This document shows, one piece after another, positions 25,507 through 33,230 of a stretch of DNA of 64,000 nt (within the stretch, counting starts at the first letter, position 1; each line of letters starts with the position of its first letter). The notes beneath the pieces were generated by a model. It ran no database searches. It was not told the origin of the DNA and was given only the letters and a program-made list of their open reading frames with translations. The position numbers were made by a program, and so were the translations under genes. Where the stretch lies: assembly GCA_017525605.1 (NCBI GenBank), contig JAFXSM010000020.1:62001-126000 (forward strand), given 5' to 3'. Source of the DNA: Treponema sp. (GTDB lineage Bacteria; Spirochaetota; Spirochaetia; Treponematales; Treponemataceae).

Positions 25507-27165
25507 ATGGAAAAACTTCTTAATGATATTATCTTGAGTTCAAAAATCGAAATCATTTCCCGCACTGACGGAAATCCGAAAATAACAAAAATTGCATTCG
25601 ACTCGCGCGACGTGGAGGACGGGACGCTCTTCTTTGCGCTTCCGGGCACGCACACGACGGGCAATGTATTTATCAAGTCGGCAATCGAAAACGGCGCAAA
25701 GGCTGTCGTTTACGAGGGCGACTTCGACGTTTCGACCGTGAAAAGCGACATTCCGCTTTTGAAAGTGGAATCGGCACGAAAAGCAATGGCTCCGGTGTCA
25801 GCTTCTTTTTACGACAATCCTTCGAAGAAGCTCGGAATAATAGGCGTTACGGGAACGGAAGGAAAAAGCTCGACGGTATCGTTCGTCTGGCAGCTGCTAA
25901 GGCTCACGGGTCACAAGGCGGGATTCATCTCGACGGTGCAGTATTCGCTTGGGGGGGAAGCGGAATCGAATCCGCAGCACACGACAACGCCAGAAGCTCC
26001 GATAATCCAGAAGCACCTGCACGATATGGTCGAAAACGGATGCGAATACGCCGTAATAGAAACTTCGTCGCACGGTCTTTCGCCGAAACTCAACAGAACC
26101 GGAAACATCGATTTCGACTGCGGAATTTTCATGAACGTCACTCTTGAGCATCTGGAATTCCACGGGACGTTCGAGCAGTACAGGGACGACAAGGCGAATC
26201 TTTTCAGAAAGCTTGACGAATGCAGCCACGAAAAGACGATTCTCGGAAAGAAAGTGTCCGTTCCGTCATTCGGAATCGTGAACCTTGAGGATCCGAGCGC
26301 GGAATATTTCATCAAGGCGACGAAAAAATGCGTTCTCGGATTCACGACGGAAGGCAAGGCGGGAAAATCCGCGGCGGAAGGAACGGAAGCAAAGCCGCTG
26401 CCGAAAATCCCGGATTCAATTCCGGTGCTTCTCGGACGCAACATCGCTTCTGCACGTTTCGGACTTACGTTCGACATGACGGAGCCGAATGTAATCGACG
26501 AGCACGCAAAGCCGATTCCGCGAAAAGTCATTCATGTAAAGTCGTCTCTTCCTGGCGCATTCAACACATACAACTTGATGGCATCGATTGCGGCAGTCTC
26601 GCGCCTCACGGGAACCGACATCGAGACAGTTTCCTCATTCGCGAAGGAACTCACGCCGGTGAAAGGCCGCATGACCGTAATCGACGAGGGACAGCCGTTC
26701 GAGCTTATCGTTGACTACGCGCACACGCCTTCAAGTTTCGAGACGATTTTTCCTCCGATAAGGCACAGATGCTCAGGAAGAATCATCTCGCTGTTCGGTT
26801 CGGGCGGGGAGCGCGACAGGAAGAAGCGGCCATTGCAGGGCGAAATCGCGGCAAAATTCTCAGACATCGTGATTCTGACGGACGAGGACCCGCGCGGAGA
26901 AGATTCAGTTGAGCTTCTGAAGGAAATCGCGGTCGGCTCGGAGAAAGCAGGAATGAAAATCGGAGAGAATCTCTTCATCATTCCGGACAGACCGACGGCA
27001 ATCCGCGAGGCATTCAAGAACGCAAAGAAGGACGACATCGTTCTGCTTCTCGGAAAGGCGCACGAGAACAGCATCATCTACAAGGACAGGACGATGAAAT
27101 ACGACGAAATCGCGGAGGCGAAAAAAGCACTTTCGGAGCTTGGATTTTCAAAGGAAGAAAAATGA
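25507..27165 (+). CDS. murE: UDP-MurNAc-L-Ala-D-Glu ligase MurE, non-DAP type
   Basis: Adds the third, diamino residue to the peptidoglycan stem peptide in the cytoplasm. 552 residues. The ATP-binding loop is GVTGTEGKSS (about 115-124), followed by SSHGLSPKLNR and FMNVTLEHLEFHGT. The substrate-selectivity motif reads DEDPRGED (about 459-466), not the DNPR of meso-diaminopimelate enzymes. Spirochaetes typically use L-ornithine here, so ornithine (or lysine) is the likely substrate. The stop overlaps the nudix start by 4 nt (ATGA). Confidence 0.9.
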   Translation: MEKLLNDIILSSKIEIISRTDGNPKITKIAFDSRDVEDGTLFFALPGTHTTGNVFIKSAIENGAKAVVYEGDFDVSTVKSDIPLLKVESARKAMAPVSASFYDNPSKKLGIIGVTGTEGKSSTVSFVWQLLRLTGHKAGFISTVQYSLGGEAESNPQHTTTPEAPIIQKHLHDMVENGCEYAVIETSSHGLSPKLNRTGNIDFDCGIFMNVTLEHLEFHGTFEQYRDDKANLFRKLDECSHEKTILGKKVSVPSFGIVNLEDPSAEYFIKATKKCVLGFTTEGKAGKSAAEGTEAKPLPKIPDSIPVLLGRNIASARFGLTFDMTEPNVIDEHAKPIPRKVIHVKSSLPGAFNTYNLMASIAAVSRLTGTDIETVSSFAKELTPVKGRMTVIDEGQPFELIVDYAHTPSSFETIFPPIRHRCSGRIISLFGSGGERDRKKRPLQGEIAAKFSDIVILTDEDPRGEDSVELLKEIAVGSEKAGMKIGENLFIIPDRPTAIREAFKNAKKDDIVLLLGKAHENSIIYKDRTMKYDEIAEAKKALSELGFSKEEK

Positions 27166-27635
27166 TGAAGTCGCAGCTTACAACTCTCTGTTATCTCGAA
27201 AAAGACGATTCGTATCTGATGCTCCACCGTGTCAGCAAGAAAAACGACATCAACCACGACAAATGGATTGGTGTCGGAGGGCATTTCGAGCACGCGGAAA
27301 GCCCGGAGGACTGCCTCAAGCGCGAAGTGATGGAAGAAACCGGCCTGACGCTGAACTCGTTCGAATTCCGCGGAATCGTCACTTTTGTGTCCGACGACAG
27401 CGAAGCGGAATATATGCATCTTTTCACGTCAAAAGATTTTTCCGGCGAGATGCGCGAATGTGACGAAGGAAAACTCGAATGGGTCAAAATCGACAAAATC
27501 GAGTCGCTTGAATTATGGGAGGGCGACAAGATTTTCCTCCGTCTTTTAAAAGAAAAAACTCCGTTCTTCTCACTCAAACTCGTGTACAAGAACGGAGATT
27601 TAGTCCACAAGGAACTCAACGGAAAAGCGATTTAG
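27162..27635 (+). CDS. Nudix hydrolase, MutT-like
   Basis: 157 residues. The nudix box is complete: G-x5-E-x7-REVMEETG within GHFEHAESPEDCLKREVMEE (about residues 40-60). It is preceded by HRVSKKNDINHDKWIGVGG, as in 8-oxo-dGTP diphosphatases. The probable role is sanitation of oxidised nucleotides, but nudix substrates are hard to predict. It is translationally coupled to murE. Confidence 0.88.
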   Translation: MMKSQLTTLCYLEKDDSYLMLHRVSKKNDINHDKWIGVGGHFEHAESPEDCLKREVMEETGLTLNSFEFRGIVTFVSDDSEAEYMHLFTSKDFSGEMRECDEGKLEWVKIDKIESLELWEGDKIFLRLLKEKTPFFSLKLVYKNGDLVHKELNGKAI

Positions 27636-27641
27636 AAAGAA

Positions 27642-27980
27642 TCAAGCTTTCTCAAGTTCCTTCTCGAATTTTCTGTCTTTCGGCTCTTTCGCAGGCTTGT
27701 AAAAAACTGCGACATTGCCGATTGTGCGAACGTGTGTCGAAGAAGTGTACTGTTCGATCAACTTGTCGAGCTCGCCCTTCAATCCGCCGGCTGTCTCGTC
27801 CTCAGCTTTGTTCCTGACGATGAGATAGCGGACTTTCACAAGCTCGTGCTCGTCAAGAAGCCTCGTAATCTGTGCAGCCTGCTCCTCGTTGAACCTTTCC
27901 TTTCCGATTTGTGCAAGAGGTTTGAGCGGCTGCGCGTGCTTCTCCAAAATTTTTCTCTGTTTGCTAGTCAATTCAATCAT
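27642..27980 (-). CDS. yhbY: CRM-domain ribosome assembly protein YhbY
   Basis: 112 residues. A single CRM/KH-like RNA-binding domain: LTSKQRKILEKHAQPLKPLAQIGK, then ELVKVRY, then VRTIGNVAVFYKP. It associates with 50S precursors in other bacteria. ATG 27980 follows TAAAAT by 6 nt without SD, so it is leaderless. It is convergent with the nudix gene (6-bp gap). Confidence 0.9.
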   Translation of the reverse strand: MIELTSKQRKILEKHAQPLKPLAQIGKERFNEEQAAQITRLLDEHELVKVRYLIVRNKAEDETAGGLKGELDKLIEQYTSSTHVRTIGNVAVFYKPAKEPKDRKFEKELEKA

Positions 27981-27986
27981 TCGTCC

Positions 27987-27992
27987 ATTTTA
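27987..27992 (-). promoter_or_regulatory. -10 element, leaderless yhbY start
   Basis: TAAAAT on the minus strand, then GGACGA, then ATG 27980. Confidence 0.55.
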
Positions 27993-28145
27993 TCACCACA
28001 AGGAATCATCGACTATAGTTTTTTAGCGAACGGGTTCCGAAAGAAAATCAGACAACGCTCGATTCAGCAACTTATTCAATAGAAAACTTCGCGGAAAAAT
28101 TGCATTATTTTTCCGAACAGAAAAATGCAAACTACGGAGACAAAA

Positions 28146-28823
28146 ATGACGGTCAGCGATTATTTCGACAAACTTCCTACTTCATGGAAAAACGCATTCG
28201 AAGACGGGAACGGTGAATTCAGAAATTTCTTGGGCGAGATTGAAAAAATCTATCAGGAGAATCCAGAGTGCACGCCAAAAAAAGAGCAGATTTTCCGCGT
28301 GTTCGAGCTTTGCGATTTCGACAAAGTGAAAGTCGTTTTCTTGGGACAAGACCCTTATCCGAACAAGGATTGGGCGTGCGGGCTAGCGTTCGCATTCGGA
28401 AACAACGAAAAGCCGCAGCAGTCGCTCGCCAACATCTTCACGGAACTTGAACTGGAAGGTTTCAGCCCGAAGGACTCTTCGCTCACCGGCTGGGTCGAAC
28501 AGGGCGTTCTCCTCATGAACACGTCCCTCACTTTCGTTCCAGGACACACGGAGCTGATTCAAAAATGGCAGAAGCACACTTCGCGCGTCCTCGAAAAGCT
28601 CTCGGAAAACAAGGACACGACCTTCATCCTTCTCGGAAGCGCGGCCCAAAAAGCGGTGAAAGCGAAAGGAGAGAACGTGTTCAAGGCCGGCCACCCGTCG
28701 AACCTCTACCAGACGGCAAAAAAATACTTCTTCCCGCAGGCGAACAAAACCCTCTTCAAAAGGTGCAACGCATTCCTCAAGTCCCACGGCAAGCCGGAAA
28801 TCGACTGGTCGAGGACGAAGTGA
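28146..28823 (+). CDS. ung: uracil-DNA glycosylase
   Basis: Removes uracil from DNA. 225 residues. The catalytic water-activating loop is LGQDPYP (Asp near residue 70, PYP in place of the commoner PYH), followed by CGLAFAF, GVLLMNTSLT and the Leu-loop AGHPSNLY. ATG 28146 is chosen over 28125 because the SD GGAG sits 6 nt upstream, the same GGAGACAAAAATG context as uxaC. The last 19 codons are duplicated after the next gene (29721-29778). Confidence 0.93.
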   Translation: MTVSDYFDKLPTSWKNAFEDGNGEFRNFLGEIEKIYQENPECTPKKEQIFRVFELCDFDKVKVVFLGQDPYPNKDWACGLAFAFGNNEKPQQSLANIFTELELEGFSPKDSSLTGWVEQGVLLMNTSLTFVPGHTELIQKWQKHTSRVLEKLSENKDTTFILLGSAAQKAVKAKGENVFKAGHPSNLYQTAKKYFFPQANKTLFKRCNAFLKSHGKPEIDWSRTK

Positions 28824-28824
28824 G
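28767..28824 (+). repeat. direct repeat, copy 1 (intact ung 3' end)
   Basis: 58 bp covering the last codons of ung through its TGA. It matches 29721-29778 at 56 of 58 positions; weak similarity continues for about 10 bp more. Confidence 0.9.
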
Positions 28825-28842
28825 AAGAAAGCGATTCCATGA

Positions 28843-28848
28843 TAGAAT
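28843..28848 (+). promoter_or_regulatory. -10 element, leaderless Rpn gene start
   Basis: TAGAAT, then ACAACAG (7 nt), then ATG 28856. It lies just inside the inserted segment, so the insert carries its own promoter. Confidence 0.55.
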
Positions 28849-28855
28849 ACAACAG

Positions 28856-29722
28856 ATGAACAAGAACAAAAAAGAAAAGAAGCCGAGGACGATAAAACCG
28901 ATAGACCCGAAGATGTGGGAGAGGATTCAATCATTGAGATTGCTGGACGATGATTTCATGACAATCGTCTTTTCGGGCGACAACAAACTGACAGAATTTC
29001 TTCTTCGGATTTTGCTCAACAGAACGGATTTGACCGTAAAGCAATCGATGACGCAGAAAGAGAAGCACAACATTTTCGGGCGTTCAGTGCGGTTGGACAT
29101 TTTGGCTGTTGACACAGAAGGCAGACAGTACAACATCGAGATTCAGAGGGCGGACAAAGGCGCGTCGGAAAAAAGAGCAAGATACAATCTTTCGATGCTT
29201 GATTCCCACTCGCTGAAGAAGAACGACGATTTTGAAGTTCTGCCCGAAACATACATCATTTTCATAACCGAAAACGATATTTACAAAAAGGGAAAGCCGA
29301 TTTATCGTGTGAAGCAAATAATTGAGATTGAGGGCGAAAGTCCAATTTCGTTCGACAACGGCGTTCACACGATTTATGTGAACGGAGCATACAACGGGGA
29401 AGATGCGATTGGTTGGCTTATGCACGATTTCCGCGAGAGCAATGCGGACAAAATGCACTACGCCGAAATTGCCGAACGCGTACGGTTTCACAAACATGAA
29501 GATGGGGAGGTTAGTACAGTGTGCAGAGCATTTGAAGAGTACGGACGTGAAAAAGCCGAAGAAGCGAGAAAAGAAGCGAGAGCGGAAACAAGAAAAGAAG
29601 AAAGAACTTCTTTTGCAAAGAAACTGCTTCTAAAAAATAAATTACCGCTGGAAGATATTGCGGAAGTCGCCAATTTGCCGCTGGAGCAGGTGCAGCAACT
29701 TGCTGAGCAGATTAAGCATTAA
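28856..29722 (+). CDS. Rpn-family PD-(D/E)XK nuclease / putative transposase
   Basis: 288 residues from ATG 28856; the frame extends upstream through ung, but that part is antisense-like shadow. The nuclease core is SVRLDILAVD (Asp81) and YNIEIQRAD (Glu95, Gln97). The C-terminus is a charged helix (EEYGREKAEEARKEARAE) and a terminal LEDIAEVANLPLEQVQQLAE, as in the other Rpn gene here. It is exactly framed by 58-bp copies of the ung tail; its own TAA overlaps the first bases of the second copy. Family members promote RecA-independent recombination in E. coli; mobility here is inferred from the flanking duplication. Confidence 0.85.
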   Translation: MNKNKKEKKPRTIKPIDPKMWERIQSLRLLDDDFMTIVFSGDNKLTEFLLRILLNRTDLTVKQSMTQKEKHNIFGRSVRLDILAVDTEGRQYNIEIQRADKGASEKRARYNLSMLDSHSLKKNDDFEVLPETYIIFITENDIYKKGKPIYRVKQIIEIEGESPISFDNGVHTIYVNGAYNGEDAIGWLMHDFRESNADKMHYAEIAERVRFHKHEDGEVSTVCRAFEEYGREKAEEARKEARAETRKEERTSFAKKLLLKNKLPLEDIAEVANLPLEQVQQLAEQIKH

Positions 29723-29778
29723 CGCATTCCTCAAGTCCCACGGCCGGCCGGAAATCGACTGGTCGAGGACGAAGTGAG
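29721..29778 (+). pseudogene. duplicated 3' tail of ung (direct repeat, copy 2)
   Basis: Encodes the ung C-terminus NAFLKSHG-PEIDWSRTK and TGA with one Lys-to-Arg codon change. It has no start and is followed by a terminator, so it looks like the original ung 3' end and transcription stop, displaced by the Rpn insert. Confidence 0.85.
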
Positions 29779-29810
29779 GGAAAAGCGAAAGTCCGGTTTC
29801 GTTTTTGAAG

Positions 29811-29846
29811 AGTCTCCATCAAATTTTTTTGGTGGAGGCTTTTTTG
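29811..29846 (+). terminator. terminator, originally of ung
   Basis: GTCTCCATC pairs with GGTGGAGGC (two G-U pairs) over a T-rich loop and is followed by TTTTTT. Confidence 0.75.
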
Positions 29847-29894
29847 TGTCTTTGAAAAATCTCCAAAATCTCCAGCAAGAATATTTTATTGATT

Positions 29895-29942
29895 TATAAT
29901 TGAATGTATAATGAAAAAACGGCGTGAATCGCCGCATTTTTT
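29895..29942 (+). promoter_or_regulatory. promoter followed by leader hairpin, possible attenuator
   Basis: TATAAT occurs at 29895 and 29907. A short hairpin CGGCG-TGAAT-CGCCG (29920-29934) with a T7 tract follows within about 10 bp, then SD AAGGA and the start of the diguanylate cyclase. The hairpin would be at the very 5' end of the mRNA and could act as an attenuator or 5' stabiliser. Confidence 0.4.
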
Positions 29943-29963
29943 TGCTTAAAGAAGGATTTCCCC

Positions 29964-31340
29964 ATGTTCAAAAAATCCATGACGGTTGTTTCGTCGTTTG
30001 TCATCCTTGTGAACCTCATCTTTCTATGCATATTCTTTTTCTTCATCACAGGGATTAGCACGAAGTTTGTCGAGAAAAAAGTTTTTGAATCGAACAAGAT
30101 TCTTTGCGATGTGATTTGCACAAAACTGCTTGAAAAGCTCAATGAGCCGATTGTCACTTCAAGAATGATGGCGAAGGACTCTTTTCTTCTGGATTTCTTG
30201 CGGAACGAGGGAGAGCTGAAGCACGACGAAGAGGTCATGAAAGAGTATCTTTCGCGCATAAAAGACGAATTCGGCTATTCGCAGGCGACTCTCATCAGCG
30301 CGAAAACCCACCGCTATTATCGCAACGATGAACTGCACAAAATCATAAATCCTTTGGGCGACAGCCACGACGTGTGGTTCAATAAGTTCGAGCAGAGCAG
30401 CGTGGAATATGCGTTCAACATTTACAGAAGCCCGGACGGATTGGACTTCACTTCGCTCTACATCAACTTTCGTATTAACGACGACGACGGCACTTTTTTG
30501 GGCGTTTCAAGTCCCGCTTTTGCCTTGAAGGACATTATCGATTTCATAGCCGAGCTTGAAAAGACATACAATGTCAAAATCAACACGACAGACGATTTGG
30601 GAACTGTCATGCTTGATAGTAATTATTCAGATATTGGAATCACAAGCCTTGCTTATCTGCTTGGCAAAAAAGATGGGTTGGTTTACAAGCAAAAGGGTCT
30701 TTCTGGCTTTGTGGCTTCTCAGTATATTCCAAATTTGGATTGGTATTTTGTTGTCCGTAGCGACGGAGATGGCATAAAAGACAGTTCGCAGTTGTTTTAT
30801 CTTGTCGCTCTTATTCTTTTTGCGCTTGATTTATTGGTGCTGTTTTCAGTGCGGACTGCCTTGCACGGCAAGAAAAAGATTCTGCTTGAGCCGAAAGAGA
30901 ACATCGACAACCTTACGGGACTTGCGAACCGCAACTATTTCAAAGAGCAGCTCGGAGAGCGCGGCTATTTCAACACGACGACGTACAAGTGCATCGCGGT
31001 TTTCGACATCGATTATTTCAAAGAGGCGAACGACAACCTGAACGGAGATGAGGCATTGCTTTCTGTGGTAAAAACGATGTCGGCCCTGCTTTCAAACAAC
31101 GGCGTCATTCTCCGCTGGGGAGGCGATGAGTTCGTGGTGCTTTTTGAGATGGGGATTGAAAAGGCGTACAAAATCTGCAAGGAATTCTGCAAGCAGATAG
31201 AAGAAGGCAAGATGATAACAGTGTCTGTCGGTCTTACGGCGATAAACCTCTTCGACAACATCAAGACGAATTATCACAGAGCGGCGCGTTATTGCTACCA
31301 AGTGAAAGAAATCGGCGGAAACGGAGTGAAAAAAGACTAA
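29964..31340 (+). CDS. membrane diguanylate cyclase (GGDEF) with periplasmic sensor
   Basis: 458 residues. Makes cyclic di-GMP from GTP. TM1 is about residues 8-30, then a periplasmic domain of Cache type (to about 270; EFGYSQATLISAKTHRYYRN, FLGVSSPAFALKDIIDFI), TM2 (LFYLVALILFALDLLVLF), and a GGDEF domain with DNLTGLANRNYFK, FDIDYFKEAND and an intact active site RWGGDEFVVLF. It lacks a HAMP. The stop is adjacent to the start of a second diguanylate cyclase, so the two are co-transcribed. Confidence 0.92.
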   Translation: MFKKSMTVVSSFVILVNLIFLCIFFFFITGISTKFVEKKVFESNKILCDVICTKLLEKLNEPIVTSRMMAKDSFLLDFLRNEGELKHDEEVMKEYLSRIKDEFGYSQATLISAKTHRYYRNDELHKIINPLGDSHDVWFNKFEQSSVEYAFNIYRSPDGLDFTSLYINFRINDDDGTFLGVSSPAFALKDIIDFIAELEKTYNVKINTTDDLGTVMLDSNYSDIGITSLAYLLGKKDGLVYKQKGLSGFVASQYIPNLDWYFVVRSDGDGIKDSSQLFYLVALILFALDLLVLFSVRTALHGKKKILLEPKENIDNLTGLANRNYFKEQLGERGYFNTTTYKCIAVFDIDYFKEANDNLNGDEALLSVVKTMSALLSNNGVILRWGGDEFVVLFEMGIEKAYKICKEFCKQIEEGKMITVSVGLTAINLFDNIKTNYHRAARYCYQVKEIGGNGVKKD

Positions 31341-33032
31341 ATGAAATCCATTCGTACAAGACTTAGTTTGTCCTATATCCTGATGATTATTGCTTTGTGG
31401 CTCACTATCGGCGCAATCAGCGTTTTCTATCTTCGCTCAGCCATAATGCAGCACGCCACGACTTCCATGCACTTTATTTTGGACAGCAAGGTCTCTGAAT
31501 TGAACAACGCTTTCCACTCGCTTTCGAAGAACGTGAAGGGCATGAAAGACTTTATCGAAAAAAGCGATGTGTATGACGACGATTTTTATGACAAGGTGAA
31601 AGAGCGCGCTGTTCTTACTCTCGGCGACCAGCCGTTCGTGAAGTCTTTTTATCTGTGTCCTGATTTTGAGACGACAGACAACTCAAAGTGCTTGTTCATG
31701 CTGAACATCATGAACGCACAAGGAACGTACAGGGCGATTGAGCTTCAGGAAGATTTTATCGACGTGTCTTTTGACGTGAAGAGCGGAAAGAAGGTCGGCA
31801 AGGAGTTCATTCCGTGGTACTATGCAGCAAAAGAAAACCCATTCCCGCAGTGGATAGGACCATACAACAACTTCAATACGGAGCAGCAAAGTTTTACGAT
31901 TTCGTATTTTGAGCCGCTTTACAAAAACAAGGCTTTCGCGGGCGTTACAGGCGTGGAAATCAGCAATCTTTCTATCCGCTCCTGCATAGACAGCCTTGAT
32001 TACGGAGAGGCTTTTATCTTTTTGGTGAGCAGCAGCGGCGATTTGATTTATCACAAAGATTTTTTGCAGGGGCTTTGGTCGAGCGATTTTCATCAGAACA
32101 AAGACATTGAGAGCGTCAGCGAGTTCTTTTCTGATGAATACGTCAACAGTCAAAAGGCTTACGAATACGAGTACAAAGGCGAGAAGCACAGAGTAATGCT
32201 CGAAAGCCTTAGCAACGGAATGGTCATCGCGCTTTCTGTGCCTGAAAAGCAGCTTTTCTCGCTCCAAAACACAATGCTCTTCCAGATGCTGCTGCTGCTT
32301 ATCATTTCGCTGATGACAGCGGTTTTCATCGTGAACTACCTTACCGACAAAATTGTGCGTCCGATAGAAATCATCACGAAAGCCACGACCTACATTGCAC
32401 ATGGCGAGCTGAATACGAAAATCCCCGTCGCGTCTAAAGATGAACTCGGCGTGCTTGCCTCTTCCATTCTCAAAATCGAAGAGGCTCTCTCTGAATACAT
32501 TGAGAAAATTCGCGATTTTGCGTACAAGGACTCTATGACGAATTGCAAGAACAAGAGCGCGTATCTCAAAAAGCTCTCGCAAATCGAAAAGCGCATTGCC
32601 GAGGATATGTCGGATTTTACGGTGTATGTGTTCGACGTGAACGGCTTGAAGCGCATCAACGACACGAAAGGTCACGAGATGGGCGATGAGCTGATAAAGG
32701 CCGCTGCGGGCGCGATAAAGACGGTGTTTTCCGAAGACGAGATTTTCCGCACGGGAGGAGACGAGTTCGCTGTCATCACGGAAGGCCCGCGCGACAAAAT
32801 CGAGGGCAACCTGGTCTCTTTCGCCCAGGCGGTGGACGAGTTCAACAAGGAAAACGAGAGCAGAATCGAAGGGAAAAGTCTTGACTTCACCCTCGCCGTG
32901 TCAGTAGGGTACGCAAATTTCGAAAATGGAGTGGACAAGGAATACAAGAGCGTCTATGACCGCGCCGACAAAGCGATGTACGAAGCGAAAGCAGCGTTCT
33001 ACAAAAACCACGAGGATATGCGCAGAAAGTAA
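31341..33032 (+). CDS. membrane diguanylate cyclase (dCache-HAMP-GGDEF)
   Basis: 563 residues. TM1 is about 11-31. The periplasmic dCache has EFIPWYYAAKENPFPQWIGP and AGVTGVEISNLSIRS, a ligand-binding layout like small-molecule Cache sensors. TM2 is about 308-330, HAMP (DKIVRPIEIITKATTYIAHGEL), then GGDEF with YKDSMTNCKNKSAY, FDVNGLKRIND and intact RTGGDEFAVIT. It starts immediately after the stop of the preceding cyclase. The two sensors have unlike Cache domains, so they may read different signals into one c-di-GMP pool. Confidence 0.92.
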   Translation: MKSIRTRLSLSYILMIIALWLTIGAISVFYLRSAIMQHATTSMHFILDSKVSELNNAFHSLSKNVKGMKDFIEKSDVYDDDFYDKVKERAVLTLGDQPFVKSFYLCPDFETTDNSKCLFMLNIMNAQGTYRAIELQEDFIDVSFDVKSGKKVGKEFIPWYYAAKENPFPQWIGPYNNFNTEQQSFTISYFEPLYKNKAFAGVTGVEISNLSIRSCIDSLDYGEAFIFLVSSSGDLIYHKDFLQGLWSSDFHQNKDIESVSEFFSDEYVNSQKAYEYEYKGEKHRVMLESLSNGMVIALSVPEKQLFSLQNTMLFQMLLLLIISLMTAVFIVNYLTDKIVRPIEIITKATTYIAHGELNTKIPVASKDELGVLASSILKIEEALSEYIEKIRDFAYKDSMTNCKNKSAYLKKLSQIEKRIAEDMSDFTVYVFDVNGLKRINDTKGHEMGDELIKAAAGAIKTVFSEDEIFRTGGDEFAVITEGPRDKIEGNLVSFAQAVDEFNKENESRIEGKSLDFTLAVSVGYANFENGVDKEYKSVYDRADKAMYEAKAAFYKNHEDMRRK

Positions 33033-33051
33033 TATTTGCGGCAAAATCGGC

Positions 33052-33057
33052 TATAAT
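33052..33057 (+). promoter_or_regulatory. -10 element, leaderless short ORF
   Basis: TATAAT, then AAAAAGC (7 nt), then ATG 33065. Confidence 0.5.
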
Positions 33058-33064
33058 AAAAAGC

Positions 33065-33226
33065 ATGAACACTAGAAAACTGCCGATTGGCATTCAGGAT
33101 TTTCAAAAGTTTCCGCGTCGCTCCACACTTGGCCTACTTGCAAATTCCGCAAAACGCAAAGGATTTTCGATTGCGGAAGTGAAGAACAAAGATTGGTCGA
33201 AAACAATCAGCGAAAGATTCTGCTGA
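33065..33226 (+). pseudogene. remnant of an AAA-ATPase-like (DUF1703-type) gene
   Basis: 53-codon ORF. Its first residues MNTRKLPIGIQDFQK match the conserved N-terminus of the large AAA-ATPase-like/PD-(D/E)XK family (…LPIGIQ-FEKIR). After that the sequence no longer follows the family and enters a 98-bp segment that recurs at 34621. The promoter and start look intact; the rest is probably decayed. Confidence 0.5.
33089..33186 (+). repeat. 98-bp direct repeat, copy 1
   Basis: 95 of 98 bases identical to 34621-34718. The MFS gene lies between the copies (1532-bp offset). Confidence 0.9.
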
Positions 33227-33230
33227 ATTT

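Noticed and set aside
28565..28855. 97-codon N-terminal extension of the second Rpn gene
   Set aside because: Runs through ung in another frame; the ATG at 28856 has its own -10 element and family-like start.
29914..29942. Riboswitch (c-di-GMP type) before the first diguanylate cyclase
   Set aside because: Only a 5-bp hairpin with a T-tract; far too small and lacks GEMM conserved segments.
31683..32675. 330-codon ORF antisense to the second diguanylate cyclase
   Set aside because: Codon-complement artefact of a real HAMP-GGDEF gene; no domain, signal or RBS.
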